From JBCBJX01 sp038522735 (GTDB lineage Bacteria; Pseudomonadota; Alphaproteobacteria; Caulobacterales; Parvularculaceae): a stretch of DNA of 47,503 bases. Location of the stretch: the NCBI GenBank assembly GCA_038522735.1, contig JBCBJX010000014.1:1-47503 (forward strand), written 5' to 3'. Both the position numbers and the translations under genes were made by a program. This document shows positions 1 through 10,007 of the stretch, piece by piece; the first letter of the stretch is position 1; every line of letters begins with the position of its first letter. The notes under the pieces were generated by a model. The model saw only the letters and a list, made by a program, of their open reading frames with translations, had not been told where the DNA came from and did no database searches.

Positions 1-1
1 C

Positions 2-385
2 GAGACGCCCTATGAGGACGTCCGGGACCGGATCGACCCATCCGTCGACGAGCGTCTCTGGCTCGCCGTGCGCGAGAACCTCGACCGCGCCGCCGACGCC
101 GCCGCCTGGGCGGGCGTCGTCTACGGAGAGATCGAGCCTGCGATCGAGGAACCGGACTTCTGTGCGAAAGCCGCCGGCCTCGTCCCCGACGAACCGCTTG
201 GCGCGGAGAGCTGGTCCGCCTTCACGGCCGCGGTGAAAGAGGCGACGGGCGCCAAGGGCAAAGCGCTCTTCATGCCCCTGCGGAAAGCGCTCACCGGCCG
301 GGAGCGCGGCCCCGACATGGCGGCGCTCTTCCCCCTCATAGGCGCTGAGAAGGCGCGGAAGCGGCTGAAGGGCGAGGCGGCTTAA
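2..385 (+). CDS. gltX: Glutamate--tRNA ligase, C-terminal part (5' end outside window)
   Basis: The reading frame is open from the first bases and ends with TAA at 383-385, leaving about 127 residues of the C-terminal anticodon-binding region. The closing segment, with LTGRERGPDMAALFPLIG followed by an Arg/Lys-rich end, is the typical end of class I glutamyl-tRNA synthetases, which charge tRNA-Glu with glutamate in the cytoplasm. The catalytic HIGH and KMSKR motifs would lie upstream and cannot be seen. A GTG at 68 could start a shorter product, but the frame is open before it and the homology-like sequence continues, so I treat the gene as cut by the window edge. Some alphaproteobacteria carry two GluRS copies, so this could be either paralogue. 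Confidence 0.88.
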   Translation, partial: ETPYEDVRDRIDPSVDERLWLAVRENLDRAADAAAWAGVVYGEIEPAIEEPDFCAKAAGLVPDEPLGAESWSAFTAAVKEATGAKGKALFMPLRKALTGRERGPDMAALFPLIGAEKARKRLKGEAA

Positions 386-460
386 GTCGAGCTGGTCCGA
401 TTCAGTTACTCCGCATACCAACGGTCAAGCCGTAGGAATGCGGGCGGGGGAGCGCAGTCC

Positions 461-1024
461 TCACACCCGCGCTCGCAGCATGCGGTCGCGGGCGGTCGGG
501 ATCACGTCGGCCGCGCTCTCCACAACGCAGAAGTCGCGCAGGAGGTCAGGGTGGGCGAATTTCGCACCGACCATATGCTCGATCAGCGCGACGAAGGGCG
601 ACCAGTAGCCGTCGAGATCCACGATGACGATCGACTTCCGGTGGAGGTCAAGCCGCGCCCAGGACAGGATTTCGACAAGCTCTTCCAGGGTTCCGATGCC
701 GCCCGGCAGGATGCAGAAGGCGTCGGCCGCCTCGAACATCTTCAGCTTTCGCTCGTGCATGGTCTCGACAATGTCGTGATCGACGTTTTCGAGGATGCCC
801 TCGCGTTCCACCAGAAAATCCGGAATGACGCCGTAGACGCGGCCGCCCGCGTCCCGCGCCGCGCCGGCGCTTGCGCCCATGAGGCCGAGCCTGCCGCCCC
901 CATAGACGAGACGGACGTTTTGCGCGGCGCACGCGCGGCCGAGTTCGACGGCGGCGTCGAGATACTTCGGGTCGTCCCCGGCGGACGAGCCGCAATAGAC
1001 GCAAAGGGAGGTGAGGTCGCCCAT
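461..1024 (-). CDS. LOG-family (TIGR00730) Rossmann-fold nucleotide phosphoribohydrolase
   Basis: A 187-residue cytosolic protein. It carries both family hallmarks: YGGGRLGLMG near residue 41 and LPGGIGTLEE near residue 106, which form the nucleotide-binding and catalytic site. Members cleave nucleoside 5'-monophosphates to free base and ribose 5-phosphate; plant homologues release active cytokinins, and bacterial ones are often annotated as lysine decarboxylase in error. The ATG at 1024 is preceded by AGGAG at good spacing. It is convergent with gltX (75-bp gap) and divergent from the LysM gene. The physiological substrate in this organism is not shown by the sequence. Confidence 0.9.
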   Translation of the reverse strand: MGDLTSLCVYCGSSAGDDPKYLDAAVELGRACAAQNVRLVYGGGRLGLMGASAGAARDAGGRVYGVIPDFLVEREGILENVDHDIVETMHERKLKMFEAADAFCILPGGIGTLEELVEILSWARLDLHRKSIVIVDLDGYWSPFVALIEHMVGAKFAHPDLLRDFCVVESAADVIPTARDRMLRARV

Positions 1025-1074
1025 GAAAGCTCCTGAAAGGCGCGTGATCCTTGCCGAAGATGGCGTCAGCGCGT

Positions 1075-1090
1075 TTAACTCTTCGCTAAC
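1075..1090. promoter_or_regulatory. CtrA-like binding site
   Basis: TTAA, seven bases, then CTAAC. This is one mismatch from the alphaproteobacterial CtrA consensus TTAA-N7-TTAAC. It lies between the divergent LOG-family gene and the LysM gene, about 20 bp before the LysM ATG. The match is suggestive only; a single near-consensus site can occur by chance. Confidence 0.3.
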
Positions 1091-1108
1091 GCTACAGGGA
1101 TTGCGCCG

Positions 1109-2077
1109 ATGCGGTACGTGCTCATTTTCCTCGTCATCCTGGTGCTCGCTTATGGCGGCTATACGGTCGCCGAGCGCCAGGGATGGCTTGACGGCGTGCT
1201 GCCGCCGCTTCCCTCAATCGAAACGCAGGGACCGGACGGCGAGGCCCCCGTCGAGGAGGCCGAAGAGGCGCCCGGCGTCGCGCCGCCGCGCTTCGACATC
1301 GTGCGGGTCGATCGCACCGGTTTCGCCGTCATCGCCGGTCGCGGCGCGCCGGGCGCCGAGATCGAGGTGCTGGCGAACGGCGAGGTGGTCGCCGCTGAGA
1401 CGATCGACGGCGACGGCAGCTGGTCGGTGGTGCTGGAGCGCCCGATCGAGATCGGCGAGCCGGTCGAGTTCACCCTCCGCATGACGACGCCGGACGGCCT
1501 CGTCCTCACCTCCGACCAGACCGTCATCGTCAACGTGCCGGAAGAGCCGGGGGAAAAGCCGCTCGTCCTACGCACCACGCCGGGCGGGGCGACGGTCGTC
1601 CTGCAGCGCCCGACGGACCCGGACGAAAGCTTCGGACCGCTGGCGCTGGAGACGATCGACTACGACGATTCCGGCAGCGTCATTTTCGCGGGCCGCGCCG
1701 AGCCGACCAAGCGGGTGCAGATCTTCATCGACGGCCAGCTGATCGCCCAGGCCCGCGCCGATGCGGACGGGCGCTGGTCGACGACGGCGACGATCCGGCC
1801 GGGCGTCTACACGCTGCGCATCTTCCAGATCGGCGCGGACGGACGGCCGGAGTTCGCGATCGAGCTTCCGTTCAAGCGGGCGACCGATGAAGAGATCGAG
1901 CTGAGCGACGGCCAGCTGATCGTTCAGCCGGGGAACAATCTCTGGACGATCTCCCGGCGCGTCTACGGGGCGGGCTCCCAGTACACGGTGATCTACGAGG
2001 CGAACGCCGACCAGATCCGCGACCCGGATCTCATCTATCCGGGCCAGGTCTTCGTCATCCCGGAAAGCGATCAGTAG
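1109..2077 (+). CDS. Membrane-anchored LysM domain protein with Ig-like repeats
   Basis: A 322-residue envelope protein. An N-terminal hydrophobic segment (about residues 3-19) looks like a signal anchor. An acidic, proline-rich linker follows, then two beta-rich Ig-like regions (about 50-125 and 165-245) with repeated G-x-W-S strands, and a C-terminal LysM domain (about 270-320, NNLWTISRRVYG then YPGQVFVIPE). LysM binds the glycan chains of peptidoglycan, so a role at the cell wall is likely, but no catalytic domain is present. It stands alone on the plus strand; a CtrA-like site lies just upstream, which would fit cell-cycle-linked expression. The same architecture is common in alphaproteobacteria with no assigned function. 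Confidence 0.85.
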   Translation: MRYVLIFLVILVLAYGGYTVAERQGWLDGVLPPLPSIETQGPDGEAPVEEAEEAPGVAPPRFDIVRVDRTGFAVIAGRGAPGAEIEVLANGEVVAAETIDGDGSWSVVLERPIEIGEPVEFTLRMTTPDGLVLTSDQTVIVNVPEEPGEKPLVLRTTPGGATVVLQRPTDPDESFGPLALETIDYDDSGSVIFAGRAEPTKRVQIFIDGQLIAQARADADGRWSTTATIRPGVYTLRIFQIGADGRPEFAIELPFKRATDEEIELSDGQLIVQPGNNLWTISRRVYGAGSQYTVIYEANADQIRDPDLIYPGQVFVIPESDQ

Positions 2078-2121
2078 GTCCCATGATCGAGATACCGCGT
2101 TAACGGTCGTCCTGACCGCTT

Positions 2122-2205
2122 CCGCTCATCCCGGCGAAAGCCGGGACCTCCAACGATCGAGCACGGAGCGTTGATAAAGGTCCCCGCCTTCGCGGGGATG
2201 AGCGG
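2122..2205. repeat. Inverted pair of palindromic intergenic units (type A)
   Basis: Two 28-bp units face each other at 2122-2149 and 2178-2205. Each has a 6-bp stem with a 4-base loop (CCCGGC-GAAA-GCCGGG in the first) and shared flanks CCGCTCAT and ACCT. One stem pair is G-C in one copy and C-G in the other, so the change is compensated. It lies between the convergent LysM and RND genes. The arrangement resembles a BIME/REP element; it might also end transcription from both sides. Confidence 0.8.
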
Positions 2206-2248
2206 GTGAGGAACGTTGAAACGCTCCCGGGCGCGCTCCCTGCAACGT

Positions 2249-5200
2249 TCACTCCGCAGGTTGCGGGGCTCCGCTTCCGGAGGGGACGGGCGCCGCGGTC
2301 GAGCGGCTTTCGAACAGCTGCTTCGCCCGCGCGCCGACGACTGTCGGCGCGGCGAGCAGAACCGGCGTCAGGATCAGCGTCAGCATGGTCGCGAAGGCGA
2401 GGCCGTAGACGATGGCCGAGGAGAGGAGCACCCACCAGTCGGAGGTCTGGCTGCCGATCCCGGCGACGCCGGCGCGGTAATTAAGATTGAGCTGGAAGAC
2501 CATCGGCAGGAGGCCCAGCATGGTGGTGATCGTCGTGAGAAGCACCGGCCGCGCCCGCTGAACGGCGGTGCGCACGACGGCGTCGATCGGGTCGAGCCCG
2601 CCGCGCAGGAAATCCCGGTACGTATCGATCAGCACGATATTGTTGTTCACGACGATGCCGGCGAGGGCGATGATCCCCGTGCCGGTCATGATGATCGAGA
2701 TGTACTGGCCGGAAAGGGAGACGCCGAGCAGCACGCCGAAGACCGAGAAGATAACCGCCGAGAGCGTCAGCGCCGCGTGATAGAAGCTGTCGAACTGCAG
2801 GAGCAAAATGATCGCGATGAGGAACATCGCCGCGCTCATGGCGACCGCGAAGAAAGCGCCGGCCTCCGCGGTCTCTTCGTCCGCGCCGCGCAGGCGCCAG
2901 GCGATGGCGGGGTCGAGGCCGCCGGCCGAAAGCCACTCCCGCACGACCTCGGTCGCGGTGTCCTGTCCGACGAAGCGCTCCGGATCAAGATCGTTGGCGT
3001 TCGCCTTCACTTCCATGATGCGCCGGCCGTCGCGGCGGACCACCTGATCGACCCGGTTCGCGGCCTCGCGATCGACGAAATTCGAGATCGGGGCGGCGCC
3101 CTGCGGCGTCTGCACCCGCACCTGGTCGAGGGCGAGGATGGAGCGGTTCTCGCTCGGATAGCGCACCCGCACGTCGATCTCCTCATCGGAATCGTCCGGA
3201 CGCACCGTGTCGATCTTGAGGCCGGAGGTGACGAGCTGCACCATCGCGCCGATCTGCTGGACGTCGACGCCGAAGCGTCCCGCTTCCTCCCGATCGACGG
3301 CGAGGCGCCATTCGACGCCCGGAAGCGGACGGGTGTCCTCCACATCGACGAAGACATGGGTCTCCGCGCCGCCGACGTCGATCCTCGCGTCCGCCATGAA
3401 ATCGTTCAGTTCGCCCGCCGCTGCGATGAGGGCGTCGTAATCGCGCGCCGCAAGCTCGATCTGCATGTCCTTGCCGCGCTGGGGGCCTGAATCCGGCTGA
3501 CGGACTTCGATGAGAACGCCGGCCGCGCCTTCGGTCATCTCTTTCAGCTGGGCGACGATCTTCTGGGAGTGCTCGCGCTCCGCAAACGGAACGAGGTCGA
3601 GGGAGACGCGGCCGATCGTGTCCGGCGGCGAGTTCTGGTCGAGGGAGAGCTCCGGGCCCGTCTTCACATAGCGGTGCTCGATCGCCGGATGGTCCTTCAC
3701 CATCTCCTCAACCTGGCGGACGATCGCGAGTTCCTGCTGAGGCGAGGCGTTGCCCCGGGAGAGGACGAGGACGTCCACCTGCTCCTGATCGGCGCGGATG
3801 AAGAACTCGACGGTCGGCTGGGCGATCCGCACGGAGAGAATGCAGACCCCGAAGATCACGCCTGCGACCGCCATGACGAGGAAGGGCCGCTCGATGGCGC
3901 CGGAGAGGAAGCGCGCGTAGGAGCCCGCCGCGCCCGTCAGCGTCCGCGGGTCGGCGCCGAAATCCTCCGCAGGCGTCGCGGCGCGCGCGGGAGCCGCCTC
4001 GGCGCCCTTGCCGGAGATCCTGCTGAAAAGCGCCTGCAGCCATTTCGGCGCCGCGAGCGTTCCGCCGACGACGGGCACGAAGATGATCGCGACCAGGAAT
4101 GAGGCCGTCAGCACGTAGATGAGCGTGACGGGGAGGAACTTCATGAATTCCCCCGCGACGTCCTCCCAGAAGAGAAACGGAAGGAAGGCGGCGAGGGTCG
4201 TCGCCGTCGAGGAGAGGACCGGCGTGAACATGCGCTTGGAAGCTTCCATGTACGCCGAGCGTCGGGGCGCGCCTTCCCGGCGGCGGCGGTCGGCGTATTC
4301 GACCACCACGATCGCGCCGTCGACCAGCATGCCGACGGCGAGCACCATTGCGAACATGACCATCATGTTCAGCGTGAAGCCCGACACCGTCAGCAGGGTG
4401 AAGCCAATGAGGAAGGAGGTCGGGATCGAGACCCCGACCATCAGCGCCGGCCGCACGCCGAGGGCCGCGATGACGACGATCATCACGAGGAGGATCGCCG
4501 TCACGATCGAGCCCGTGAGGCTCTGCAGGATGTCGCGCACCTGGCTCGACTGGTCGTTCAGATACTCATAGCGCACGGAGGAGGGCCAGTCGGCCGACGC
4601 CGCCTCGACGATGGCGCGCGCCTCGCCGATCGTATCGACGATGTTCGCGCCGGTGCGCTTTGTGATGTCGACGCCGATGGCGGGACGACCGTTGAAGAGA
4701 GCGTAGCCGGTCGGATCCTCGAAGGTCCGGCGCACGGTCGCGACGTCGGCGAGGGTGACGACCCCTTCGCCGTCGCTCCGGACGACCACGGACATGGCGT
4801 CCTCCGCGGTCTTGATAAGGCCGTTGATCTTGACCGGGAACGCCCCGTCGGCGGTGCGCACGGAGCCTGCGGGGACCAGCGAGTTGTTGTTGACGACGCC
4901 CGCCGCGATCTCCTGCTCGGTGAGGCCGAGGGCCTCCAGCTTGTCCGGGTCGATCAGCACCTCGATGCGCTCTTCGCGGGCGCCGACGAGGTTCGCCTCT
5001 AGGACGCCGCCGACGCCTTCCAGCTCGTCCTGCAGGTCCTTCGCGATCCGGAAGAGCGCCCGTTCCGGCGCGTCGCCGTAAAGGACGACCGAGATGATCG
5101 GGAACATGGTCTGGGCGTTCATTTCCGTGACGACGGGCTCCTCCGCGTCCGTCGGAAACTCCGCTTTCGCCCGGTCGACCGCCTCGCGCACGTCGGTCAC

Positions 5201-5521
5201 GGCCTGATCGACGTCGATGGAGGTCTCGAATTCAAGGATGATCCGCGCCGACCCGTCATAGGCGATCGCGTCCATCTGGGTGATCCCCTCGACGTTCTGG
5301 AGTTCGAGCTCCGTCGGGCGAATGAGGAGGCGCTCCCCGTCCTCCGGCGAAACGCCGGGCAGCGGCAGGGTGACGAGCACCATCGGCAGCGGAATGTCCG
5401 GGTCCGCTTCCCGCGGGATCGTGTTGAAGGCGTGGAGCCCGAAGACGATCATCACAAAGAGGATCGTCAGAACGACCCGGGCCTTGGAGAACGCCCAGTC
5501 GATGAGGCCGCCGCCGCTCAT
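2249..5521 (-). CDS. RND-type efflux transporter, inner-membrane permease
   Basis: A 1090-residue permease of the AcrB/HAE-like superfamily that would export compounds from periplasm or membrane using the proton gradient. The N-terminus, with a helix near 13-30 and the motif NTIPREADPDI, and the two-fold repeat of one helix, a large periplasmic loop and six helices are typical. The TM4 motif reads MLVDGAIVVVEYADR, so Asp401 is present but the second Asp of the classical pair is Gly402. In TM10 the usual relay lysine is replaced (GIVVNNNIVLID, Asn959). The ATG overlaps the stop of the adaptor gene by four bases (ATGA), so the two are translationally coupled. No outer-membrane channel gene is adjacent. 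The substrate is unknown. Confidence 0.93.
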   Translation of the reverse strand: MSGGGLIDWAFSKARVVLTILFVMIVFGLHAFNTIPREADPDIPLPMVLVTLPLPGVSPEDGERLLIRPTELELQNVEGITQMDAIAYDGSARIILEFETSIDVDQAVTDVREAVDRAKAEFPTDAEEPVVTEMNAQTMFPIISVVLYGDAPERALFRIAKDLQDELEGVGGVLEANLVGAREERIEVLIDPDKLEALGLTEQEIAAGVVNNNSLVPAGSVRTADGAFPVKINGLIKTAEDAMSVVVRSDGEGVVTLADVATVRRTFEDPTGYALFNGRPAIGVDITKRTGANIVDTIGEARAIVEAASADWPSSVRYEYLNDQSSQVRDILQSLTGSIVTAILLVMIVVIAALGVRPALMVGVSIPTSFLIGFTLLTVSGFTLNMMVMFAMVLAVGMLVDGAIVVVEYADRRRREGAPRRSAYMEASKRMFTPVLSSTATTLAAFLPFLFWEDVAGEFMKFLPVTLIYVLTASFLVAIIFVPVVGGTLAAPKWLQALFSRISGKGAEAAPARAATPAEDFGADPRTLTGAAGSYARFLSGAIERPFLVMAVAGVIFGVCILSVRIAQPTVEFFIRADQEQVDVLVLSRGNASPQQELAIVRQVEEMVKDHPAIEHRYVKTGPELSLDQNSPPDTIGRVSLDLVPFAEREHSQKIVAQLKEMTEGAAGVLIEVRQPDSGPQRGKDMQIELAARDYDALIAAAGELNDFMADARIDVGGAETHVFVDVEDTRPLPGVEWRLAVDREEAGRFGVDVQQIGAMVQLVTSGLKIDTVRPDDSDEEIDVRVRYPSENRSILALDQVRVQTPQGAAPISNFVDREAANRVDQVVRRDGRRIMEVKANANDLDPERFVGQDTATEVVREWLSAGGLDPAIAWRLRGADEETAEAGAFFAVAMSAAMFLIAIILLLQFDSFYHAALTLSAVIFSVFGVLLGVSLSGQYISIIMTGTGIIALAGIVVNNNIVLIDTYRDFLRGGLDPIDAVVRTAVQRARPVLLTTITTMLGLLPMVFQLNLNYRAGVAGIGSQTSDWWVLLSSAIVYGLAFATMLTLILTPVLLAAPTVVGARAKQLFESRSTAAPVPSGSGAPQPAE

Positions 5522-6609
5522 TGAACGCTCTCCTGGGCGAGGACGGCGGCGGGGCCGTCCGCGGCGCGCACGACCGTCACCTCCTGGCCGTCGCCGACGA
5601 AGCCCTGGCCGCGGACGATGAGATCGACGGGCCCCTGCAGGCCCGCGACGACGATTTCATCGCCGTTCTCGACGAAGGGGCGCACGGGGACGAAGCGGAC
5701 GGCGCCGCCTTCGACGATCCGCACGCCGACATCGCCATCGTCGCTGAGGACGAGCGCGGATCGCGGGATCGCATGGGCCTCGAGCGCCTCGCCCGAGACG
5801 TGGAGCGTCGCGAAGACCCCGCCTCGGGCGGCGCGGTCGGGATTGGGCGCCGTCGCCTCGATGCGGAAGGTGCGGGTCATGGCGTCGGCGGCGGAGGCGG
5901 CGAACCGCACCTCGCCGTCGAGCACGCGGCCGTCGGCGAGACGTGCGCGCACGGGCGCGCCGACGGCGACGTCGCGCACCTCGTCCTGCGCCGCGTCGGC
6001 GACGATCAGCAGGGGATCGAGCTGGACGAGTCGCGCGCACCCGGCGCCCGCCTGCAGAAGATCGCCGGCCTCCGCGACCCGCTCGTCGACGACGCCGGCG
6101 AAGGGCGCGCGGATCTTCGTGCGGGCGAGGGCGAGCTCGGCGGTTTCAAACTCCGCTTCGGCGAGATCGAGGGTCGCTTTCACCGCCGCTTTCTGGGTCG
6201 CCGACCGGTAGCCGTCGGCGGCGAGTTTCACTGCGGCGTCGTTGTCGAGGCGGGCTTTCGCAAGCGCAGCCCGCGCCTCTTTCACGCGCGCGGAGCGTTC
6301 GTCGACGGCGAGTTCGCAGAGGACGTCCCCCTCGGCGACGAACGCGCCGAGTTCGACCGGCGTCGCGATCACGCGGCCGGAGGTTTCGGCTTTCACCACC
6401 ACGTCGCGGTAGGGCTCGGTATGCGCCCGGAAGGTTCGGGTGAGGCGCTGCTCGCGCGGCTCCACGCGGTCGACGACGACCTTGAAGAGGGCTTCGACCT
6501 CCGCTTCGGGCGGCGCTTCATCGCCGGAGCGGAGCGTTCCGATGGTGAAGAAAGCGACCAGGACGCCGGCGACGGCGAGGGAGATCGCGAGCGGGGAGGC
6601 GCCCTTCAT
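5518..6609 (-). CDS. RND efflux periplasmic adaptor (membrane fusion protein)
   Basis: A 363-residue HlyD/AcrA-like adaptor. A hydrophobic N-terminal segment (about residues 5-25) anchors or exports it. A split lipoyl domain follows (VVVKAETSGRVIATPV near 72, and TKIRAPFAGVVDERV near 163) around an alanine-rich helical hairpin (about 105-160), then beta-barrel and membrane-proximal domains. It would link the permease to an outer-membrane channel. It is the first gene of a two-gene operon and overlaps the permease start by four bases. A 20-bp palindrome about 85 bp upstream of its start is a candidate repressor operator. Confidence 0.92.
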   Translation of the reverse strand: MKGASPLAISLAVAGVLVAFFTIGTLRSGDEAPPEAEVEALFKVVVDRVEPREQRLTRTFRAHTEPYRDVVVKAETSGRVIATPVELGAFVAEGDVLCELAVDERSARVKEARAALAKARLDNDAAVKLAADGYRSATQKAAVKATLDLAEAEFETAELALARTKIRAPFAGVVDERVAEAGDLLQAGAGCARLVQLDPLLIVADAAQDEVRDVAVGAPVRARLADGRVLDGEVRFAASAADAMTRTFRIEATAPNPDRAARGGVFATLHVSGEALEAHAIPRSALVLSDDGDVGVRIVEGGAVRFVPVRPFVENGDEIVVAGLQGPVDLIVRGQGFVGDGQEVTVVRAADGPAAVLAQESVQ

Positions 6610-6694
6610 GGCTTGTTCGCTTTCCTGTCAGCGGCGTATGACGCCGGTGTTCGCCCGAATTTTCGCAACGCAACATAAGCCGGTGCGGCCTTCG

Positions 6695-6714
6695 GGTAAA
6701 CTGGAGAGTTTACC
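6695..6714. promoter_or_regulatory. 20-bp palindrome upstream of the efflux operon (putative repressor operator)
   Basis: GGTAAACT, four bases (GGAG), then AGTTTACC: perfect 8-bp arms. It is the only strong palindrome in the 320-bp gap between the efflux operon and the DoxX-like gene. Its size fits a TetR- or MarR-family operator, regulators that often control RND pumps. No regulator gene is adjacent, and it could instead serve the rightward gene. Confidence 0.45.
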
Positions 6715-6929
6715 TCTTCGTTCAAGACCGCCCGCGCATTTTTACGCGTCAAATGTGGCGGTCGATCTATCGGAGTTTCTTTACCAGAACGGGAACGGGG
6801 CGCCGGCGGGGCGCTCTCGGCTTTGTGAGGGCGCGGACGGGCATGTGAGACGACGGCGGCGCCCGGCGGGTCTAGGCGTTCGCCATCCGCTCGCCGCCCG
6901 CCGTCCAACGTCGTTCAGGGGACCCCGCC

Positions 6930-7331
6930 ATGACCAATCCGCGCCTGCCGATCGCCCTCGCCGTCCTGCGCTATTCCATCGCCGCCTTCTTCGCCGTCTG
7001 GGCGATCGAGAAATTCGTGAAGCCGGAGGTGACGGGCCGCATCTGGTCGCATTTCTACAAGATCGAGGGGATCGGCGAGATCGCCTCCTACGCCATCGGC
7101 TCCGTCCAGCTCGCTGTGATCGTCCTCTTCGTTCTCGGCCTCTTCCGCTTCTGGACCTACGGGGCGCTGATGGTGATGCACGCCGTCTCGACGTTCTCGA
7201 CCTGGGAGCATCTCATCGATCCCTACGGCAAGAACCACCTCTTCTGGGCTGGCGTCCCGACGCTGGCGGCGATCGTCGCGCTGTGGCTCATGCGGGAGGA
7301 GGACACGCTGGGGACGTTGGGGAACCGGTGA
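6930..7331 (+). CDS. Small DoxX-like integral membrane protein
   Basis: A 133-residue protein with four predicted membrane helices (about 9-26, 45-66, 70-88 and 103-120) and short polar loops. The pattern, with AIEKFVKPEVTGRIW after helix 1 and the length, is that of DoxX/DUF-type four-helix proteins, whose functions are poorly known; some are linked to thiosulfate oxidation or redox partners. An AGGGGA ribosome-binding site precedes the ATG. It stands alone, so context adds nothing on function. The assignment to DoxX is by overall layout rather than a decisive motif. Confidence 0.7.
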   Translation: MTNPRLPIALAVLRYSIAAFFAVWAIEKFVKPEVTGRIWSHFYKIEGIGEIASYAIGSVQLAVIVLFVLGLFRFWTYGALMVMHAVSTFSTWEHLIDPYGKNHLFWAGVPTLAAIVALWLMREEDTLGTLGNR

Positions 7332-7358
7332 CGGTTCCTCGAAGGATGATCAACGCCT

Positions 7359-7655
7359 CTAGTCGCCGGCGCGAGACGCAAGGCGTTTCAGCAGAGAGAC
7401 GTCCCCGTCGATCAACGCCTGCTTTTTCGCTCGGCTCCAGCCTTTGATCTGTCGTTCGCAGGCGACCATGTCGTCATACCGCGAGAAGTAATCGCTCCAT
7501 ACCAACTCCACAGGACGCCTGCGGAACGTATAAGCGCGCGGGTTTCGACCGGCGTTATGTTCCGCCGCCCTTCGCTGCGGATCATCGCCCCGGTGTGATC
7601 CCACGTCGTAGGAGCCGTTGGCGCATTCGAGAATGTAGACGTGGCCGTGGATCAT
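7359..7655 (-). CDS. Small GIY-YIG domain protein with an altered YIG motif
   Basis: A 98-residue single-domain protein of the YhbQ-like GIY-YIG family. HVYILEC (residues 5-11) is the GIY strand, and the downstream Arg (about 28), His-Asn (EHN), RRRPVELVW, and the metal-binding Glu in ACERQIKGWSRAKK are all present. The second motif reads GSYDVG, so the YIG tyrosine is Asp17 (codon GAC), one base from TAC. In active GIY-YIG nucleases this tyrosine contributes to the active site, so activity may be altered or lost. The start is the ATG at 7655 with AGGA upstream; the frame stays open far upstream, but only as a shadow of uvrB. A palindromic repeat pair lies directly upstream. Confidence 0.85.
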   Translation of the reverse strand: MIHGHVYILECANGSYDVGSHRGDDPQRRAAEHNAGRNPRAYTFRRRPVELVWSDYFSRYDDMVACERQIKGWSRAKKQALIDGDVSLLKRLASRAGD

Positions 7656-7680
7656 AATGATCCTAATCCGGCGCAGGCCG

Positions 7681-7792
7681 CCATCCTTCGCGACGCGGCC
7701 TCTCGGCCGCTCCTCAGGATGAGGATTTTTTCCAAGCACGAACCGCACCTCATCCTGAGGAGCCTCGCGGAGCGAGGCGTCGCGAAGGATGG
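7681..7792. repeat. Inverted pair of palindromic intergenic units (type B)
   Basis: Units at 7681-7724 and 7748-7792 face each other. They share outer flanks (CCATCCTTCGCGACGC and GCTCCTCAGGATGAGG), but the central stem-loop differs: CGGCC-TCTC-GGCCG in one, GCCTCGC-TCC-GCGAGGC in the other. Both cores remain self-complementary. The pair fills the gap between uvrB and the GIY-YIG gene. Related copies occur at 31903-32058. Confidence 0.85.
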
Positions 7793-7807
7793 ACGCACGC
7801 GCCGGTC

Positions 7808-9961
<2,154 letters not shown>

Positions 9962-10007
9962 CGCCTCAATATGAGGCGCGGCGCCCGTCCGGGCTAGGGG
10001 CCGGCGT

